Part shown: piece after piece, positions 44,065 to 54,982 of the stretch | How positions within the stretch are numbered: the first letter of the stretch is position 1 | Layout: the number at the start of each line of letters is the position of its first letter | From: Artemisia argyi | Taxonomy: Eukaryota; Streptophyta; Magnoliopsida; Asterales; Asteraceae | DNA: 64,000 nt | NCBI GenBank assembly: GCA_030686995.1 | Contig: CM060687.1 | Span: 163,951,323-164,015,322, forward strand | Direction: 5' to 3' | Made by a program: the position numbers and the translations under genes | The notes under the pieces: generated by a model | The model's input: only the letters and a program-made list of their open reading frames with translations | Database searches by the model: none | Told to the model about the DNA's origin: nothing

Positions 44065-47000
44065 ATGGTGGAGCATAACAACTCTACCAAGTACAATGAC
44101 AACAAGGGCAAACGTAAGCATCAAGATAACACCAAATCTGATCTTAACAAGAAACCTAAGGTGACTTGTTGGAAGTGTGGGAAACCTGGACACTTCAGGA
44201 AAGATTGCAAGGGTGGTAAAGTTGGAAACAAATCCAATGGATCAGGCACAAGTGGAGGGAATGGTAACACCAATTCTCTGAAAGGTCAGAATGTGTTTAA
44301 TAAGTCTTTTAAGATTTATTATGTTACATATATATCTGACATTTACTTTGTGCAGGATGATGATGTTGCGTGGTGGGTTGACTCTGGAGCAACTATTCAT
44401 GTGTGTAAAGATAGAAGCTGGTTCAAGACCTACAAGTCAATGAATGATGGTTCTATTCTTCACATGGGAAACGAGTCAACTGCCCTGGTGCATGGAAAAG
44501 GATGTGTTGAGCTGAAGTTTAGTTCTGGAAAGATTGTTTCTTTATTTAATGTTTTACATGTTCCTGATATTAGAAAGAATTTGGTTTCTAGTAGTGTTTT
44601 GAATAATTGTGGTTATAAACAGGTTATTGAATCTGATAAGTTTGTTTTATCTAAAAATGGTGTGTTTATTGGTTTTGGTTATTTGTGTAATCAAATGTTC
44701 AGACTTAATATTGTTCATGATAATATTGATTCTGCTTTTATATCTACATCTAAACTTAATGATTCAAATCTATGGCATGCAAGACTTGGCCATGTACACT
44801 TTAAAAGGATGCAAGATATGTCTAAGGATGGATTAATTCCAGCCTTTGATGTGAACACTGAAAAGTGTAAAACTTGTATGTTGAACAAGATAACTAAGAA
44901 ACCATTTCAAGGAGTAAAACGTGAAACTAAAGTTTTGGAGTTAATTCACAGTGACCTTTGTGATTTACATGCAACTCCCTCCTTGGGGAATAAAAAATAC
45001 TTTGTAACTTTTATTGATGATGCTTCAAGGTTTTGTCATGTTTATTTATTACATTCTAAAAATGAAGCATTAGATAAATTTAAAGTATTTAAAACTGAAG
45101 TTGAATTGCAACAAAGTTCCCTGATCAAAAGATTAAGGACTGATAGGGGAGGTGAGTACATGGATACTCTGTATTTTCAGTCTGTTGGTATAATCCATGA
45201 AACGACTGCCCCTTATACTCCTCAGCAAAATGGTATTTCTGAAAGGAAAAACAGGGTGCTGAAGGAGATGGTTAATTCCATGTTGTCCTATTCAGGGCTG
45301 AGTCAAGGATTCTGGGGTGAAGCTATGTTATCAGCTTGCTATTTATTAAATAGGGTTCCCAACAAAAGGAACAAAGTTACCCCTTATGAACTTTGGACTA
45401 AAAAGAAACCTAACCTTAATTATCTTAGGATATGGGGTTGTAGGGCTGTTGTAAGACTCCCTGATCCAAAGCAGAAAACTTTGGGTGAAAGAGGCATTGA
45501 ATGCATCTTTGTTGGATATGCTGAGCATTCCAAGGCATATAGGTTTTATGTTATAGAACCTAATGAGTCTGTTTCAATTAACTCTATAATTGAATCAAGG
45601 GATGCAATCTTTGATGAGAACAGATTCTCATCTATCCCTAGACCAAGTCAAAGGATTCCAATTGGAACCATTGACAATGGTGTTTCAGAGGTTCCTGCTG
45701 ATGAGGTTCCTACTGATGAGGTTCATGCTGATGAGGTTCCTACTGAGGTTGTGGAACAACAACCTGAACCTGAGCTCAGAAGGAGCAATAGGGTGAGGAC
45801 TCCAAAGTCATTTGGACCTGAGTTTCAATTATACTTAATTGAAGGTACAAGGAGTGAGGTCTCTGACCAATACTCTTATTGCTTCATTGTGGAGGATGAT
45901 CCCAAAACATTTGAAGAAGCAATGAAGTCCCAGGATGTTACTTTCTGGAAAGAAGCAATTAATGATGAGATGGACTCCATCATGGGCAATAACACTTATG
46001 TGTTGACTGATCTACCACCTGGTTGCAAACCTTTAGGTAGCAAATGGATTTTCAAAAAGAAAATGAAGGTAGATGGAACTGTTGAAAAGTTCAAGGCAAG
46101 ATTAGTTATTCAAGGCTTTAAACAAAAGTCAGGAATAGACTACTTTGATACTTATGCTCCAGTGGCACGTATCAGTACCATAAGATTGCTAATTGCTTTG
46201 GCATCAATTCACAATCTGATTATTCATCAGATGGATGTGAAGACAGCTTTCTTGAATGGTGATTTAGATGAGGAGGTTTACATGAACCAACCTCAGGGCT
46301 TCATCATGCCTGGCAATGAAAACAAGGTGTGTAAACTGATTAAGTCTCTTTATGGACTAAAACAGGCACCTAAGCAATGGCATCAAAAGTTTGATGAAGT
46401 GGTTTTGTCTAGTGGTTATTTACTTAATCAGGCTGACAAATGTGTATATAGCAAATTTGATGAATCTGGTAAAGGAGTCATCATTTGTCTATATGTTGAT
46501 GACATGTTGATCTTTGGCACTGACCAAAATCAAGTTGATCTTACAAAAGAATTTTTGTCATCAAAGTTCTCCATGAAGGATATGGGGGAGGCAGATGTTA
46601 TCCTTGGCATAAGGATTAAACATGAAAGTAACAAAATTTCTATATCTCAGTCTCATTACATTGAGAAGGTGTTAAAGAAATTTAATTACTTTGATTGTAC
46701 TCCAGTGAGTACTCCTATGGATACAAGTGAGAAGCTAATGCCTAATACTGGCAAAGCTGTATCTCAACTTGAGTATTCTAGGGTGATTGGCTGCTTGATG
46801 TATGCCATGACATGTACAAGGCCTGATATTGCTTTTGCTGTGGGTAAACTGAGCAGGTATACTAGTAATCCTAGTGCTCATCATTGGCAAGCAATTCAGA
46901 GGGTCTTTAAGTATTTGAAGAGAACTATGGATTATAGTCTCTCATATACTGGTTATCCTTCAGTATTAGAAGGATATACTGATGCAAGTTGGATCAGTAA

Positions 47001-47439
47001 CACTGAAGACAATTCGTCTACTAGTGGCTGGGTATTCCTACTTGGTGGAGGTGCAATTTCTTGGGCATCCAAGAAACAAACTTGCATTACCAGTTCAACC
47101 ATGGAATCTGAATTTGTGGCTTTAGCTGCTGCTGGCAAAGAAGCTGAATGGTTGAAAAACTTGCTTCTTGAGATTCCATTGTGGTCTAAACCTATAGCAC
47201 CTATTTCTATCCGTTGTGATAGTGCTGCTACATTGGCAAAGGCTTATAGCCAGATGTACAATGGGAAGTCTAGACACTTAGGTGTTAGGCATAGCATGAT
47301 TCGTGAGCTTATCATGAATGGGGTGGTATCTATAGTGTTTGTTAAATCTCAACAAAACTTAGCTGATCACTTGACGAAGGGTTTGGCTAGAGACTTGGTT
47401 TTGAAGTCTGCTAAAGGGATGGGTTTAAGTCCAACTTAG
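44065..47439 (+). CDS. copia pol: zinc knuckle, protease, integrase, RT, RNase H
   Basis: 1124 codons without interruption, in the same frame as the upstream gag. Counting from 44065: CCHC knuckle at residues 35-48 (CWKCGKPGHFRKDC), protease DSG at 106-108 (WWVDSGATIHVC), the GAG-pre block (LWHARLGHVHF), integrase with IDDASRF, RTDRGGEY and YTPQQNGISERKNR, RT with LYGLKQAPKQW and the catalytic YVDDML, and RNase H with GYTDASW and STMESEFVALAAAGKEAEW. All catalytic motifs I can name are present. It would make the element's cDNA and insert it into the genome. The only lesion found is the stop upstream, which separates it from the gag start codon. Confidence 0.95.
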   Translation: MVEHNNSTKYNDNKGKRKHQDNTKSDLNKKPKVTCWKCGKPGHFRKDCKGGKVGNKSNGSGTSGGNGNTNSLKGQNVFNKSFKIYYVTYISDIYFVQDDDVAWWVDSGATIHVCKDRSWFKTYKSMNDGSILHMGNESTALVHGKGCVELKFSSGKIVSLFNVLHVPDIRKNLVSSSVLNNCGYKQVIESDKFVLSKNGVFIGFGYLCNQMFRLNIVHDNIDSAFISTSKLNDSNLWHARLGHVHFKRMQDMSKDGLIPAFDVNTEKCKTCMLNKITKKPFQGVKRETKVLELIHSDLCDLHATPSLGNKKYFVTFIDDASRFCHVYLLHSKNEALDKFKVFKTEVELQQSSLIKRLRTDRGGEYMDTLYFQSVGIIHETTAPYTPQQNGISERKNRVLKEMVNSMLSYSGLSQGFWGEAMLSACYLLNRVPNKRNKVTPYELWTKKKPNLNYLRIWGCRAVVRLPDPKQKTLGERGIECIFVGYAEHSKAYRFYVIEPNESVSINSIIESRDAIFDENRFSSIPRPSQRIPIGTIDNGVSEVPADEVPTDEVHADEVPTEVVEQQPEPELRRSNRVRTPKSFGPEFQLYLIEGTRSEVSDQYSYCFIVEDDPKTFEEAMKSQDVTFWKEAINDEMDSIMGNNTYVLTDLPPGCKPLGSKWIFKKKMKVDGTVEKFKARLVIQGFKQKSGIDYFDTYAPVARISTIRLLIALASIHNLIIHQMDVKTAFLNGDLDEEVYMNQPQGFIMPGNENKVCKLIKSLYGLKQAPKQWHQKFDEVVLSSGYLLNQADKCVYSKFDESGKGVIICLYVDDMLIFGTDQNQVDLTKEFLSSKFSMKDMGEADVILGIRIKHESNKISISQSHYIEKVLKKFNYFDCTPVSTPMDTSEKLMPNTGKAVSQLEYSRVIGCLMYAMTCTRPDIAFAVGKLSRYTSNPSAHHWQAIQRVFKYLKRTMDYSLSYTGYPSVLEGYTDASWISNTEDNSSTSGWVFLLGGGAISWASKKQTCITSSTMESEFVALAAAGKEAEWLKNLLLEIPLWSKPIAPISIRCDSAATLAKAYSQMYNGKSRHLGVRHSMIRELIMNGVVSIVFVKSQQNLADHLTKGLARDLVLKSAKGMGLSPT

Positions 47440-47969
47440 TCACTGAATGCAAGGATACCCAACTCCCTTCTAAGGAAACTTGGAAGCTGAGTTCAATGTG
47501 GAAAGCTGATCATTTGGTGGACTGAAGCACATGTATCACAAACATCCCAAGGTTGTGCTTGTTACCTGCTGGAAGGAGGATGAAGTCTTCACTTCTTAAT
47601 GGTTAATTTTCTTTGAAAAAGTGCTAAGCAGGAGCATGAATTAAAGATGAACCACCTATGTAAATGTTGAAGTTTCGCCGCTTCAGGAAGCTTTGGACTT
47701 TTAGCTTTTACAACATTTATGAATTAGATATGGACACATGGCTTGTATAGTGTCAGGAGTATTTTAGTGTTTGAAAACTTGTGTGTATTTATCATCAGGT
47801 ATTCAAATGGGTTGAAGGGTTCAATTCTTAGAACACCCTGATTCTCGAATATTTGAAAGTATATGTACCAATGTGGAAATTCAATCCTCAGGATATTTTC
47901 ATTTATGCACTTGTTTTGGTTTGTGTTTGAATTTTCATGCAAAGGTAGTGAACTAAATTTGGGGAGGAT
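47440..47969 (+). other. Non-coding 3' leader of the copia element with PPT
   Basis: 530 bp after the pol stop, ending in the purine-rich TTGGGGAGGA next to the 3' LTR. No gene seen. Confidence 0.7.
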
Positions 47970-48628
47970 TGTTAGTAAATTTAGTGCACTTGAGGGATCA
48001 ATTCACACCTGGTAATGGGTTTGGAGGTATGGAGTATACACCCATTTGGTCACTGAATCCCCTGACTCAATAGTGGTTATGTTGTGAATCTGCTGCTAGT
48101 TGATTCAGCTACTAGTGTGTTTCCACTGATGTGTTAACGTTACCACTGCAAGGGTTATTGTTTCTACTGCAAGGGTTGTTGTTACCACTGCAAGGGTTGT
48201 TGTTACCACTGCTAGTGTTAACATTACCACTGCTAGTGTTAATGTTTCCACTGATAACCACTGATCCTATAATTATGGAAATTATTATGATATAATTAAT
48301 GGGCCGTTAATTATACATAATACCATGGGCTAGGGTTTTGAGTATTCTCTATTATAAATAGAGATCACATCATTATGCATAAAAGGAAGTGATTATACGA
48401 TATACTAAACACAAAACCCTAAACACTCTTATACGAATCTGGTTCTTGGTTTGTGCCTAAAGCAAGAACATCACTTGGTCTTATCCCATAGAGATATTCG
48501 TGTAACCCAGGCATAGGGTCGAATAGTTTCTATTGGAAAGTGATACCACGATTTCAAGTGAATATCCGGTACCTTCATTGATTATCTTAACCCTAATCTG
48601 AAACTGTTTTGCAGCTAAACAACCAACA
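47970..48628 (+). repeat. 3' LTR of the intronic copia element
   Basis: Same length as the 5' LTR. The three differences seen are TTTCTACTG for TTTCCACTG, GTGATTATAC for GTGATCATAC, and CTGAAACTG for CTGGAACTG. Confidence 0.95.
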
Positions 48629-48722
48629 GACTAGTGTGGTTAGAATTGTTGGGAACCCGAGCATTCTATCTTATCTTTTCTATGACTCTTTATGACTTAT
48701 TAAACACAATTTAATATTACAG

Positions 48723-49312
48723 GCATTTATGTCGGTGAAAACAAAGTTGTCCACTTCACCACCGGAGAAAAAGGATACAAGAGTATTCAAGATCCATGTT
48801 TAACCTGTCCCGACTGTGGATTTCACAAAAATGGAAGCGGAGTGGTTCTTTCTTGTTTGGATTGTTTCATTGGAACTGGTTCCTTATACCTCTTTCAGTA
48901 CGGAACCAATACTTATGTACACATCTCTAGACTCCGTGGTGGCACATGTACCATTGCAAAATCAGACCCACCTCAAGATGTGATCCACCGAGCCATGTAT
49001 CTGCTACAAAACGGATTTGGAAACTATTGTTTGGTGTTGAACAACTGTGAGGATTTTGCATTGTACTGCAAGACGAGCCTTTTGGGCCGTGATTGTGCTG
49101 AAAGGGGAAACAGTGGTCAAGTGAATGGCTGGGCAATGGCACCATTGAATGTCATTGTGTCTTCTTCAGTTAAAGTGTTTAGATGCAGTACCCCTCTGGC
49201 CGCTGTTGTAGGAACGGGGATGCATTGTTTGAGTCGATATGCGAATGATATTGGTGTTCGAAAGGATGTTGTTAAAATCAAGGTGGAGGATATGGCAGTG
49301 TTCCGAAGCTGA
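48723..49312 (+). CDS. LRAT-domain (NC-domain) gene 1, exon 2
   Basis: Exon 2 completes a 227-residue protein. The second catalytic-type His is residue 42 (KVVHF). A Cys cluster follows (C57, C60, C63, C76, C79: CLTCPDCGF...CLDC), then FQYG, RGGTC, SDPPQDVIHRA and the NNCEDFALYCKT motif with the presumed nucleophile Cys140. The C-terminus has a hydrophobic stretch and ends YANDIGVRKDVVKIKVED. LRAT-fold proteins are thiol acyltransferases or hydrolases (Cys with two His); plant members are poorly characterised, some annotated as LEAD-SENSITIVE 1-like. Substrate unknown. The acceptor TTAATATTACAG|GC is well formed despite the copia element 90 bp upstream. Exon 1 is 6.9 kb away. Confidence 0.9.
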
Positions 49313-50880
49313 AGAGTGTGAAGAAATCATTTGTGGAAATGAAATCGCTCATGAATGCATCAGTATTTGACTTATGGTCATTAAGTCCAGTTGTTTTCTC
49401 AATTTACTCTTAAGGACTTGAGCTTTGTTTCAGAAATTGAAATGAGATGGTATCTATCTTTTTGTGTTTTAGTAATTGCGTCCATATTTATTTGTAACAA
49501 TGGTTCTTGTAAGAATACAATTTTATGAATCTTATGTATGGTGGACTTAAATTGAGAAGGGTGTTTGGCCGTTTTCGGTCATTTGGAACTATGCAGGAGC
49601 AAAACACAAAATTTGGAAGTCAAGGGAATGTTTTTAGGAAATCTTTTTGTTTTAGTTGATTCTCGATAAGCTAGTGCATACTTGGTAGAAAAGCTTGATT
49701 CATTTTCTAGAGAAGCACAGTGAAGAAATTGTAGACACTTTCTTCACCCATGATATGAATATTGCCTAGATTGAAGCTCATATTAGAGGTCTTAAGACCT
49801 AAATGCCTTATGTAAGTGGCTTTTGTACTCTCGACACTGTAGTTTCTTGAATTAGTAACGTAAGTCAAATTTGAAGTCTGTATGCAATCTTGAATTATGT
49901 GTGATCGTTATTCACACAGAATTGATTCCTTGCCTGATGCTGCTGTTCATGATATTGTCCTCAGAAGATTCAGAGCGGTACTTCCCTTGGTAGCATCTTC
50001 ATCAAGTGCAGGCTGACTTCATGTGTGCTCTTTGCCTCATGGACAATGCTGGTAATATATTAAGATCACCCTTATAGATTTCATTCAGGAAATAATCTCA
50101 ACTTGAGGCGTAGGTCGTACACATTTTATCATGTAATTTCGGAAGGAAGAACAAAGCCTTTATCATGTGTTCATGAAGTCGCTAATTACCTGCAATGAAC
50201 AGAATAAAGCCTTTGGACTGTAGATGATTTTTGGGACTGTGATATTATTTGAACTTAAATATAATCAAATTGACCAATATCATGGATTATTAAACTCTTT
50301 GATTTAGTATGACCAACTCCTTCATCATCATCACCGTTTACATACCTACTGCAATAATTATACAATTACTGTCACTCTCTACACCCATAATTTGTGAAAT
50401 TAAATATATATGTCTCTGTTGACTAGATGTGCATGACAAATAGGAGTCTTTTGTTTTGATTATAGAAATGGCATGAAACCTTATGATGAGTGTATTTTAC
50501 CAATGCTTATCTTTTGTTTATTCTAAATACAAAGTTGTCACTCAAAGCCTTCTATTTTAATAATATACTGGTGGCCAGCTGCAAAGACTTTTGCCTCCTT
50601 ACGATTATAATACTTGATCTTACAAAATATATTTGTTTTACTAGATGTAGATATTAAACCGTGTATATAAGTCCAACACCTTAGCCGCTGGAGTACAGCA
50701 AGTTGAACTGATTCGCTGTGGTCTTTTGGTGTCCATTCTCTGTAATTAAGCTCTTTATATAGTCCATGAATTTTTATAATAATATGTTAATTTTTAGATA
50801 GTTTAAGAGGTTTTGCATATAAATGAAGTTATTATTGTCTTGTTAATCCAGAAACTTTAATTATTTCTGCCGCTTGCAAA
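49313..50880 (+). other. Intergenic between LRAT genes 1 and 2
   Basis: The first ~200 bp look like the 3' UTR of gene 1 (T-rich, AATGAGATGG..TTTTTGTG). Around 49925-50040 a less AT-rich patch resembles degraded coding DNA but no family can be named. No RNA gene or clear transposon boundary was recognised. Confidence 0.4.
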
Positions 50881-52275
50881 ATGGAAAGCCTGGATGCCAT
50901 ATCCCCACGGGTCACTTCCCAAATTAGCCATTTTGTGTCTCACCCAGTGGATGAAAGTGAAATTATTCCAGGAGACCATATTTACATTTGGGTAAGAGGC
51001 TCCATTTACACTCACCATGGTATGTTACTTGTCTCTCTTTAAACATAAAAATATATTTTTAGTCAGCTGAATGGCCAATTTCTGCAACCTACACCACCTA
51101 TCTCACACATAATATATCTCACATATGTCTCGAACGAACCCACAACCTCTTGGTTGACGGGCCACTTGCATACAGCTTCGCCAAAGGCCCTTTGGGTTGC
51201 GGCATACTAATTCATTTTGAGTCTAAAATCTTTTTGAGTGTGTGTAAAAGTTAACATTAACTAGTATCTTAAATGAGGGTTGAAATAGTTAGTAATATCT
51301 TCATTTTGAATGTATTCTGTTCTGATCTAATTTTATCCCAAGTTCAAGATTATGGGATGGAACCATTGCGGAAAAATATTTCTTGGTTGAACTTACTAGT
51401 ATGCAGTTAAATACTTGTCTAGGTGACTAGGTATCTTGCTAGTTAAGAAAACATTCTCTTTTTAATGGGGGGTTTCTAATAAGTCTTCTTTTATGCTGGA
51501 TAAAACACCACTGAATGCAGGTATTTATATTGGTACACCAAGTAAACTGGTTATCCACGTCACCGCTGCAGGAAAAGATATTTCTGGTATATTTCGGCGA
51601 AAACCTCCAAAATGTTGTTCAACAGATGGGTGTGGAAATATGGGTGAGGAAAGTTCAGTTTTTCAAACTTGTTTGAGCTGTTTTAGGGAAGGTAGTCCTG
51701 TTTACCGCTATCAGTATGGAGTGGGTGCATTTGAGCACATGTTTAAACTCCGTGGTGGCACATGTACCATGGCAGTTTCAGACCCACCTGAAGATGTTGT
51801 CAAAAGAGCGCAGGTGCTCCTAAAGGCCGGATTTGGAGAGTATGACCTCATTGATAACAACTGTGAAGATTTTGGGTTATATTGCAAGACAAGTCTTATG
51901 GTTCGTGGTGGTGATGATAATCCCATCATAGGAACTAGTGGCCAAGGGAATAGCTGGTTCCGTGCATCATTACGGGCTTTTCTTATGGCTTCAGGTGCTG
52001 TGACCTTATTTATAACCCCATATGCTTTGGACATCGGTGGTGTTCGAGTTGTTGCTGATAGGCTCATCATAGGAACTAGTGATAAGTGGAAGGGTATTTT
52101 TGGTACAACATTCACATCTTTTTTTGCAGTAGCAGGTTTGACCTTTATTAAACTTCGACATGATTATGATATTGGTGTTCGATCTGATGCTGAAAGGGTT
52201 CCTGTGGAGGAATTTACAAAACTCCTTGGCCGTAAAAGATCACAACGTATGAGCCCAATCAAGAGTGAGAAATGA
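50881..52275 (+). CDS. LRAT-domain (NC-domain) gene 2, two exons
   Basis: Exons 50881-51019 and 51521-52275 (donor CACCATG|GTATGT, acceptor GAATGCAG|GT, phase-1 Gly) encode 297 residues. The N-terminus is 15 residues longer than in genes 1 and 3, then GDHIYIW and His45-His46-Gly. His59 lies in KLVIHV, and Cys161 in NNCEDFGLYCKTSL. A Cys cluster (KCCSTDGCGN...CLSC) lies between. After the catalytic domain come two hydrophobic segments (FLMASGAVTLFI and FTSFFAVAGLTFI), possibly membrane-associated. The C-terminal region looks tandemly duplicated: IIGTSGQG with DIGGVRVVADR, then IIGTSDKW with DIGVRSDAER. It ends in a basic tail. Probably the intact ancestral-type member of the cluster; enzymatic substrate unknown. 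Confidence 0.92.
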
Positions 52276-52323
52276 CAAAAGAAAGCTCATGCTCCTCGAT
52301 CCTCTTGAAAGTCAACCATCTTC

Positions 52324-52325
<2 letters not shown>

Positions 52326-52397
<72 letters not shown>
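52326..52397. repeat. (TA)n microsatellite, left
   Basis: About 70 bp of uninterrupted AT dinucleotides, starting 50 bp after the gene 2 stop codon and ending at the first inverted-repeat element. Confidence 0.95.
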
Positions 52398-52402
<5 letters not shown>

Positions 52403-52928
52403 AAGTTAAAATAAAAAGACAAATATCCGTAAAAAGAATAAAAAGAAATTTTTTTTAAAAAAGTTCTCGAAAAATTCTAAAAAAATTATACAAGATCGGG
52501 TATGTTGGTGCATAAAACTTTTGTGAAAGAAGTTTTTCTAATTTTGAGTTTTTATACGTTTTTTTTAATGCACAAAAAACGAATTTTAATGCGCAAAAAA
52601 AATTTTAATGCACAAAAAAAATTTTAATGCACAAAATTTTCAAGTTGTTTTAGCTAGATGCGCAATGTTATTTTGATGAAAAAAGTCAAAAGAAGTTGGG
52701 TCCAAAAACCATTTTTTGATGCACAAAAAAGCGATTTAATGCACAAACGTATTTTTTTATAATTTTTTTTCGGATAAAGTATCCACTTTTAGATAAACTT
52801 CCTTTACAACTTTTTCATGCACCAACATACCCGATCTTGTGGAATTTTTTTGGAATTTTTCGAGAACTTTTTTTAAAAAAAATTTCTTTTTATTCTTTTT
52901 ACGGAAATTTGTCTTTTTATTTGATCGT

Positions 52929-52933
<5 letters not shown>
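52398..52933. mobile_element. Foldback MITE inserted in a (TA)n microsatellite
   Basis: 536 bp. The left end GGGTAAAGTTAAAATAAAAA and the reverse-complemented right end GGGTAACGATCAAATAAAAA start inverted repeats about 120 bp long, which include CCGTAAAAAGAATAAAAAG, GTTCTCGAAAAATTC and ATCGGGTATGTTGGTGCAT. TA tracts abut both ends. The middle has repeated TTTTAATGCACAAAAAA units. Insertion into TA repeats with TA-type duplication recalls the micron MITE of rice, which targets (TA)n; the terminal sequence itself I cannot assign to a superfamily. Confidence 0.85.

Positions 52934-52993
<60 letters not shown>
52934..52993. repeat. (TA)n microsatellite, middle
   Basis: About 60 bp of TA separating two different inverted-repeat elements. 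Confidence 0.95.
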
Positions 52994-52996
<3 letters not shown>

Positions 52997-53587
52997 TAAC
53001 TTTCATATGAGAACCACCTTATCTGCAAAAACTGCGAGAACTCTTTTAGACCGTCAGATGAGAATATTAATGGCTAAGATGATATGTGGCATAATTGTAA
53101 TAAAGTTGAAATCAATTAATATTTGGAAAATTTCGGAGGGGTATAATGGGTAATTTAGATTGCCTTATCAATATAACTCCTCCGTATATCATGTATTCCC
53201 AAATTGAATGAATAACATTTTCACTTTTCTCTTTCTTGAATACCTAGCCGCCTCTTCATAAAAAAAGTTCAGCACAAACTGGTACATGATTTTGTGATTT
53301 GATATTAATTTCATGATTCTTTTTTAATAATATTTATATGTAACGTCGATTTAAAACATATACACTTCTTTTTTCTTGATCTGATAGTTCATTCTACTTG
53401 CCAATGAAAAGAAGATGATTAATTTTGTTTTAAGGTTAGTGTTTAATTATTTTATTTAATTATATTCTTGCATACAAACATCTTGATTTTAAGTTCTATT
53501 AAACCGTTGCGGGTTGGATGTGGGTATCGTGGTCGTGGTGTGAAACGATTTGGGTTGTTGGTTCGTACAAATCTAAAACGTTTAAAA

Positions 53588-53624
<37 letters not shown>

Positions 53625-54889
53625 TATTATTTTTTTTAATTTTATGGGTACCCTTTTCTAGATCTATATGTTTTGGAAAGATACATATATATTTACGTAT
53701 AAAACATATATGTTTTGTGTTTAACTGTTTATGATTAAAAAACATGTTTACATGATTAGTTTAATATACACAAGATTGTGCATATGCGTTATGCTAGTTG
53801 TTGTGATTAATTTTCGTTTCTTATTTATTTGTGGTTTAATTATTTTCGTGCATACTTGTTTCAAATTAATTGATGAAGATGATGATATCATTCAAGACCG
53901 GGAAGTGGATATGTTTGAGGTTATTTTTTTAATCTTGTAGGGGTTTAGTCACCATTTTTTTGCTTAGTATAATTTAAAGTGTGCAAAACATGTATGCACA
54001 TAAGGTTGCTTCGTATTATTTTTAATATTGTAGGTTGATTTAAATTGTGCAAAACATGTATGTTCAAAACATAATTGTTCAAAACATATATGTTTTAATT
54101 AGTGGGATCTAATTAATGAAAACCATATATTTTTGAAAACATGTATGTTCAGGTATGTTTTAAAAAATAGTTACTTATAAACGAAATGCTTAAAACATGT
54201 ATGTTTTAATAAAATTATTGTTGCTAATTTTTTTTACTTTTATTTGTATCAGGTGTAAGCACAAGAATGTTTACGGCTATGGGTGTGCATATATGTCCGA
54301 CTTTTGAAAAAATGTTGACGGCTACTCTTGTATAAATCAAGTTTATTCATATATTTATGTTTTTAGAAATTTGTATTTTAATTGTATTTCAATTGATATC
54401 GAAGTTTGTATATAACATTTATGTACTTGGTTTGTTATAAATTTCATTATATTAAAATACTTATATTCATCTAACTATTTCTTGAAACAAATATTATCTT
54501 AAAAAAAACATGTATGCATTTTGACTAATTGAAAACATGTATGCATCTTAACTATTTGGGGGAAAAAACATGTATGCACCATTGCCTAAAAAAAACATGT
54601 ATGCACAATTACTATTTGAAAAAAAATAATAATTAAAAAAAAATCCGGATTTTTTTGTGAAAAAAAAAAAAAAAAAAAAAAAAAAAACGAATTTTAACAT
54701 TTATGTAAAACGGGAATTATAAAAAAATAAAAAATAATATGAAAATGTCTTTTACTATTATACCCTTTTGAATTAAATAAAAATAACAAAATGCTATGGA
54801 GCATTAAATGGTGTACATTGTGTATTATTAGTTGTAAAATGGTGGTTTTCGCAGTTCTTGTAGATAATGTGGTTCTCATAAGAAAGGGA

Positions 54890-54892
<3 letters not shown>
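52994..54892. mobile_element. Second inverted-repeat element flanked by (TA)n
   Basis: About 1.9 kb. Left arm CTTTCATATGAGAACCACC..TTATCTGCAAAAACTGCG. Right arm, reverse-complemented, CTTTCTTATGAGAACCAC..ATTATCTACAAGAACTGCG. The arms are about 42 bp with roughly six mismatches. Both outer ends meet (TA)n tracts. The interior has long poly(T) and poly(A) runs (about 53590-53622, 54660-54687) and about ten AAAACATGTATG motifs (53980-54605). No transposase found; the short open frames are low-complexity. Confidence 0.7.

Positions 54893-54973
<81 letters not shown>
54893..54973. repeat. (TA)n microsatellite, right
   Basis: About 80 bp of TA dinucleotides. Apparent open frames across it encode only Tyr-Ile repeats and are not genes. 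Confidence 0.95.

Positions 54974-54982
<9 letters not shown>

Larger units (their letters stand above)
42722..48628 (+). mobile_element. Young, near-complete Ty1/copia element in intron 1 of gene 1
   Basis: 5907 bp with two 659-bp LTRs (42722-43380, 47970-48628) and perfect GACTA duplications (42717-42721, 48629-48633). The LTRs differ at three sites by my alignment, all transitions. Inside is one gag-pol frame of about 1340 codons interrupted by a single TAA. A polypurine tract TTGGGGAGGA precedes the 3' LTR. The element is in the same orientation as the host gene. No accessory ORF follows pol; about 530 bp of non-coding DNA separate the pol stop from the 3' LTR. Confidence 0.96.
41860..48722 (+). 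other. Intron 1 of LRAT gene 1, 6.9 kb, transposon-filled
   Basis: GT at 41860 and AG at 48721-48722. Without the copia element and one duplication the intron would be about 950 bp. It also holds a T-run (41877-41900), a SINE and a Tourist-like MITE. The copia insertion is 90 bp upstream of the acceptor, close to where a branch point would be. Confidence 0.85.

Noticed and set aside
49925..50045. Possible F-box-like or other gene fragment (SLPDAAVHDIV reading)
   Set aside because: Too short, no intact frame, and the match to an F-box start is weak.
51085..51215. tRNA-like sequence on the minus strand in the intron of LRAT gene 2
   Set aside because: A GGGTTCG core and a D-arm-like stretch are visible, but no flanking duplication or terminator was found, so I do not call a SINE.
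53452..53745. Overlapping plus and minus frames around a poly(T) tract
   Set aside because: Poly-Lys/poly-Phe from a homopolymer; no conserved motif.
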